Assembly (NCBI GenBank): GCA_022566355.1
Contig: JADFJB010000185.1
Coordinates: 1-5,922, forward strand
DNA: 5,922 bases
DNA from: a candidate division KSB1 bacterium
GTDB lineage: Bacteria > Zhuqueibacterota > JdFR-76 > DREG01
Direction: 5' to 3'
Positions 5,175-5,922 of this stretch are shown here, one piece after another. The notes below the pieces were generated by a model. The model did no database searches. It saw nothing but the letters and a program-made list of their open reading frames with translations, and was not told the origin of the DNA. Positions within the stretch are counted from its first letter, which is position 1; the number at the start of each line of letters is the position of its first letter. The translations under genes and the position numbers were made by a program.

Positions 5175-5229
5175 AAAGATTTAAATATGTTAGTTTTGTA
5201 GAGTAATTTAAACTTAATAATGTCAAATA

Positions 5230-5423
5230 ATGAAATTTAGCGAACTTATCCGGCTACTTGAAAAAAATGGATTCAAATTACTTAGGGAAAAAGGATCGAT
5301 AAGATATTATTCAAAGACTGGATGGGATAAATTAATTCGTGTGACTTCCATGGATCAAAAGAAGTACCAACTGGTACATGCCAGGCTATTCTAAAAGCCA
5401 CAGGACTAAAAAAGAAAAAATGA
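5230..5423 (+). pseudogene. hicA: HicA-family toxin gene broken by a one-base frameshift
   Basis: From ATG 5230 the frame reads M-K-F-S-E-L-I-R-L-L-E-K-N-G-F, then K-G-S-I-R-Y-Y, then L-I-R-V to codon 5341-5343. It then loses homology and stops at 5392-5394. In the next frame from 5343 the family's C-terminal half continues: D-F-H-G-S-K-E-V-P-T-G-T, then A-I-L-K-A-T-G-L, ending at TGA 5421-5423. Adding one base at the GTGAC junction (as if GTGGAC) gives a 64-residue HicA, normal in length. HicA toxins are small mRNA-cleaving ribonucleases with a double-stranded-RNA-binding-like fold. Residue 24 is Ile where many HicA proteins have the catalytic His (G-S-H), though I recall a G-S-I-R-Y-Y subgroup. 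It is either inactivated or a sequencing error. hicB follows 15 nt downstream. Confidence 0.75.
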
Positions 5424-5429
5424 GGTATT

Positions 5430-5433
5430 GAGG
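5430..5433 (+). promoter_or_regulatory. Ribosome binding site of hicB
   Basis: GAGG lies 5 nt before ATG 5439. It sits within a direct repeat, TGAGGTAT twice, that begins with the hicA stop codon. The antitoxin therefore has its own translation start, independent of the hicA frameshift. Confidence 0.55.
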
Positions 5434-5438
5434 TATTT

Positions 5439-5684
5439 ATGATAGAATTGCAATATTCGCTCGTTATCGAGGCCACGAAAGAACCTGATTTTTTTGGATT
5501 CTTTTCAAATGAGCTGGAAGGTTTTTCAGGTATAGGCCATTCTATAGAAGATTGTTTGTTCAAAGCAAAATGGGGTATGATAGAACATACTAAATTATTA
5601 AAAAAACAAGGTTTGGAGGTACCTCCCCATAATCCTAACCCTACCATTATTATTCAAAATGAAAGCCAGATTGAAGCAGCTTGA
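5439..5684 (+). CDS. hicB: HicB-family antitoxin, short form
   Basis: The 81-residue protein begins I-E-L-Q-Y-S-L-V-I-E-A, the first strand of the HicB partial RNase H-like fold. It continues with F-F-G-F-F-S-N-E-L-E-G-F-S-G-I-G (matching the family's P-x-L-P-G-C segment), then S-I-E-D-C-L-F-K-A-K-W-G as the helix, and G-L-E-V-P-P-H-N-P-N-P. HicB binds and neutralises HicA. This one ends about 15 residues after the fold and has no visible helix-turn-helix or ribbon-helix-helix tail, so DNA binding is doubtful. It is intact and has its own ribosome binding site, while its partner toxin gene is frameshifted. It may thus be an orphan antitoxin. Confidence 0.8.
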   Translation: MIELQYSLVIEATKEPDFFGFFSNELEGFSGIGHSIEDCLFKAKWGMIEHTKLLKKQGLEVPPHNPNPTIIIQNESQIEAA

Positions 5685-5723
5685 AAATAGCATTTTATAA
5701 ATCGTGAATGAGTTAAGCGCAGC

Positions 5724-5743
5724 GGTCTCAGTTCTGCTTGAGA
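5724..5743. repeat. Small hairpin downstream of hicB
   Basis: TCTCA and TGAGA pair over 5 bp with an 8-nt loop, about 45 nt after the hicB stop codon, followed by an A-rich stretch on the plus strand. Read on the minus strand the hairpin is preceded by T-rich sequence, so it does not make a normal terminator for hicB. Confidence 0.25.
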
Positions 5744-5818
5744 AAAAATAACAAATAATAAAATACAAATCTCAAATAAATCTCAAATTCAAAAAAACAA
5801 TTTCCAAACAGAAGATCC

Positions 5819-5843
5819 GGTAGGACAGACATCCTGTCTGTCC
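5819..5843 (+). repeat. TGTCTGTC hairpin repeat, copy 2
   Basis: GGACAGACA (5823-5831) and TGTCTGTCC (5835-5843) pair exactly over 9 bp around TCC, preceded by GGTA. It matches the copy at 4922-4946 in the opposite orientation, with a few differences in the loop and end. The two enclose the hicAB module. Confidence 0.7.
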
Positions 5844-5844
5844 A

Positions 5845-5922
5845 CTAGAGACTGGCTGGAGGCTGGAGACTGACGAATGACGAATGACGAATGACGAATG
5901 ACGAATGACGACTGGAGACTGA
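5845..5922 (+). repeat. Tandem repeats: GACTGGAG units and five TGACGAA copies
   Basis: From 5848 there is GAGACTGGCTGGAGGCTGGAGACTGA, built from CTGGAG/CTGGCT units. Next come exact TGACGAA heptamers at 5871, 5878, 5885, 5892 and 5899, then TGACGAC and another GGAGACTGA. The tract reaches the window edge and may continue. There are no spacers, so it is not a CRISPR array. Confidence 0.75.

Larger units (their letters stand above)
4463..5229. other. Repeat-rich gene-free region
   Basis: About 770 nt with no credible gene. Only short open frames are seen, without Shine-Dalgarno sites or protein-like composition; the longest runs on the minus strand at 5002-5226 and is low-complexity. The stretch holds short tandem units (4514-4546, 4723-4754, 4755-4796), several hairpins (4832-4871, 4874-4905, 4922-4941, 4969-4990, 4999-5017) and an exact palindrome before hicA. 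It looks like an accumulation site for small repeats between the cytochrome gene and the toxin-antitoxin module. Confidence 0.7.

Noticed and set aside
5002-5226. A 74-residue minus-strand open frame
   Set aside because: It runs through hairpin and promoter-like A/T-rich sequence, has no ribosome binding site and resembles no protein I know.
5338-5346. Programmed -1 frameshift producing full HicA
   Set aside because: The junction CGTGTGAC has no slippery heptamer and no evident downstream stem-loop, and HicA genes are not known to use frameshifting. A one-base deletion or sequencing error is simpler.
5845-5922. CRISPR array
   Set aside because: The units are 7 nt with no spacers and no cas genes nearby.

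Overview
The window looks like an AT-rich (roughly 40% GC by eye) bacterial chromosome segment. It comes from a Gram-negative-type organism with c-type cytochromes, Shine-Dalgarno sites and short dispersed repeats between genes. The repeat style (TGTCTGTC hairpins, GACTGGAGACTG-like and TGACGAA tracts, a CCTCCCCTT/AAGGGGAGG hairpin) reminds me of Calditrichota/KSB1, Ignavibacteria or similar lineages. That placement is an impression, not a proof.

Layout. 1-316 is non-coding with a G/C-rich hairpin. 317-3086 holds three minus-strand genes, read right to left. The first is an exported DUF1573 domain fused to a two-CXXCH cytochrome c (2325-3086). The second is an exported thioredoxin-fold protein (1257-2138). 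The third is a membrane MauE/DoxX-like protein with a C-terminal thioredoxin-like domain (317-1243). A divergent plus-strand gene (3233-4462) encodes an exported five-heme cytochrome of the c554 type with an Ig-like C-terminal region. 4463-5229 is gene-free and rich in small inverted and tandem repeats. A HicA/HicB toxin-antitoxin pair follows (5230-5684), with a one-base frameshift in hicA. The window ends in more repeats.

Main point. The DUF1573-cytochrome gene is split by a TGA at 2859-2861, but the reading frame is unbroken on both sides. The TGA sits exactly where the first Cys of the family's SCGCT motif is expected, giving S-U-G-C-T. Starting 16 nt after the TGA there is a perfect 6-bp hairpin, CTTCTG-AGTT-CAGAAG, with a G at the second loop position. 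Its spacing and shape fit a bacterial SECIS element. I therefore annotate one 253-residue candidate selenoprotein, not two ORFs. To my knowledge DUF1573 fused to cytochrome c is not a recognised selenoprotein family, though I could not search.

How the genes may work together (inference). All four large proteins appear to act at or outside the inner membrane. They carry redox chemistry: a U-x-C pair plus two hemes, a CPHC thioredoxin site, a membrane CGC motif plus a CEQC thioredoxin-like site, and five hemes. A periplasmic thiol/selenol relay coupled to cytochromes is a reasonable hypothesis. No selA, selB, selC or selD gene is visible here.
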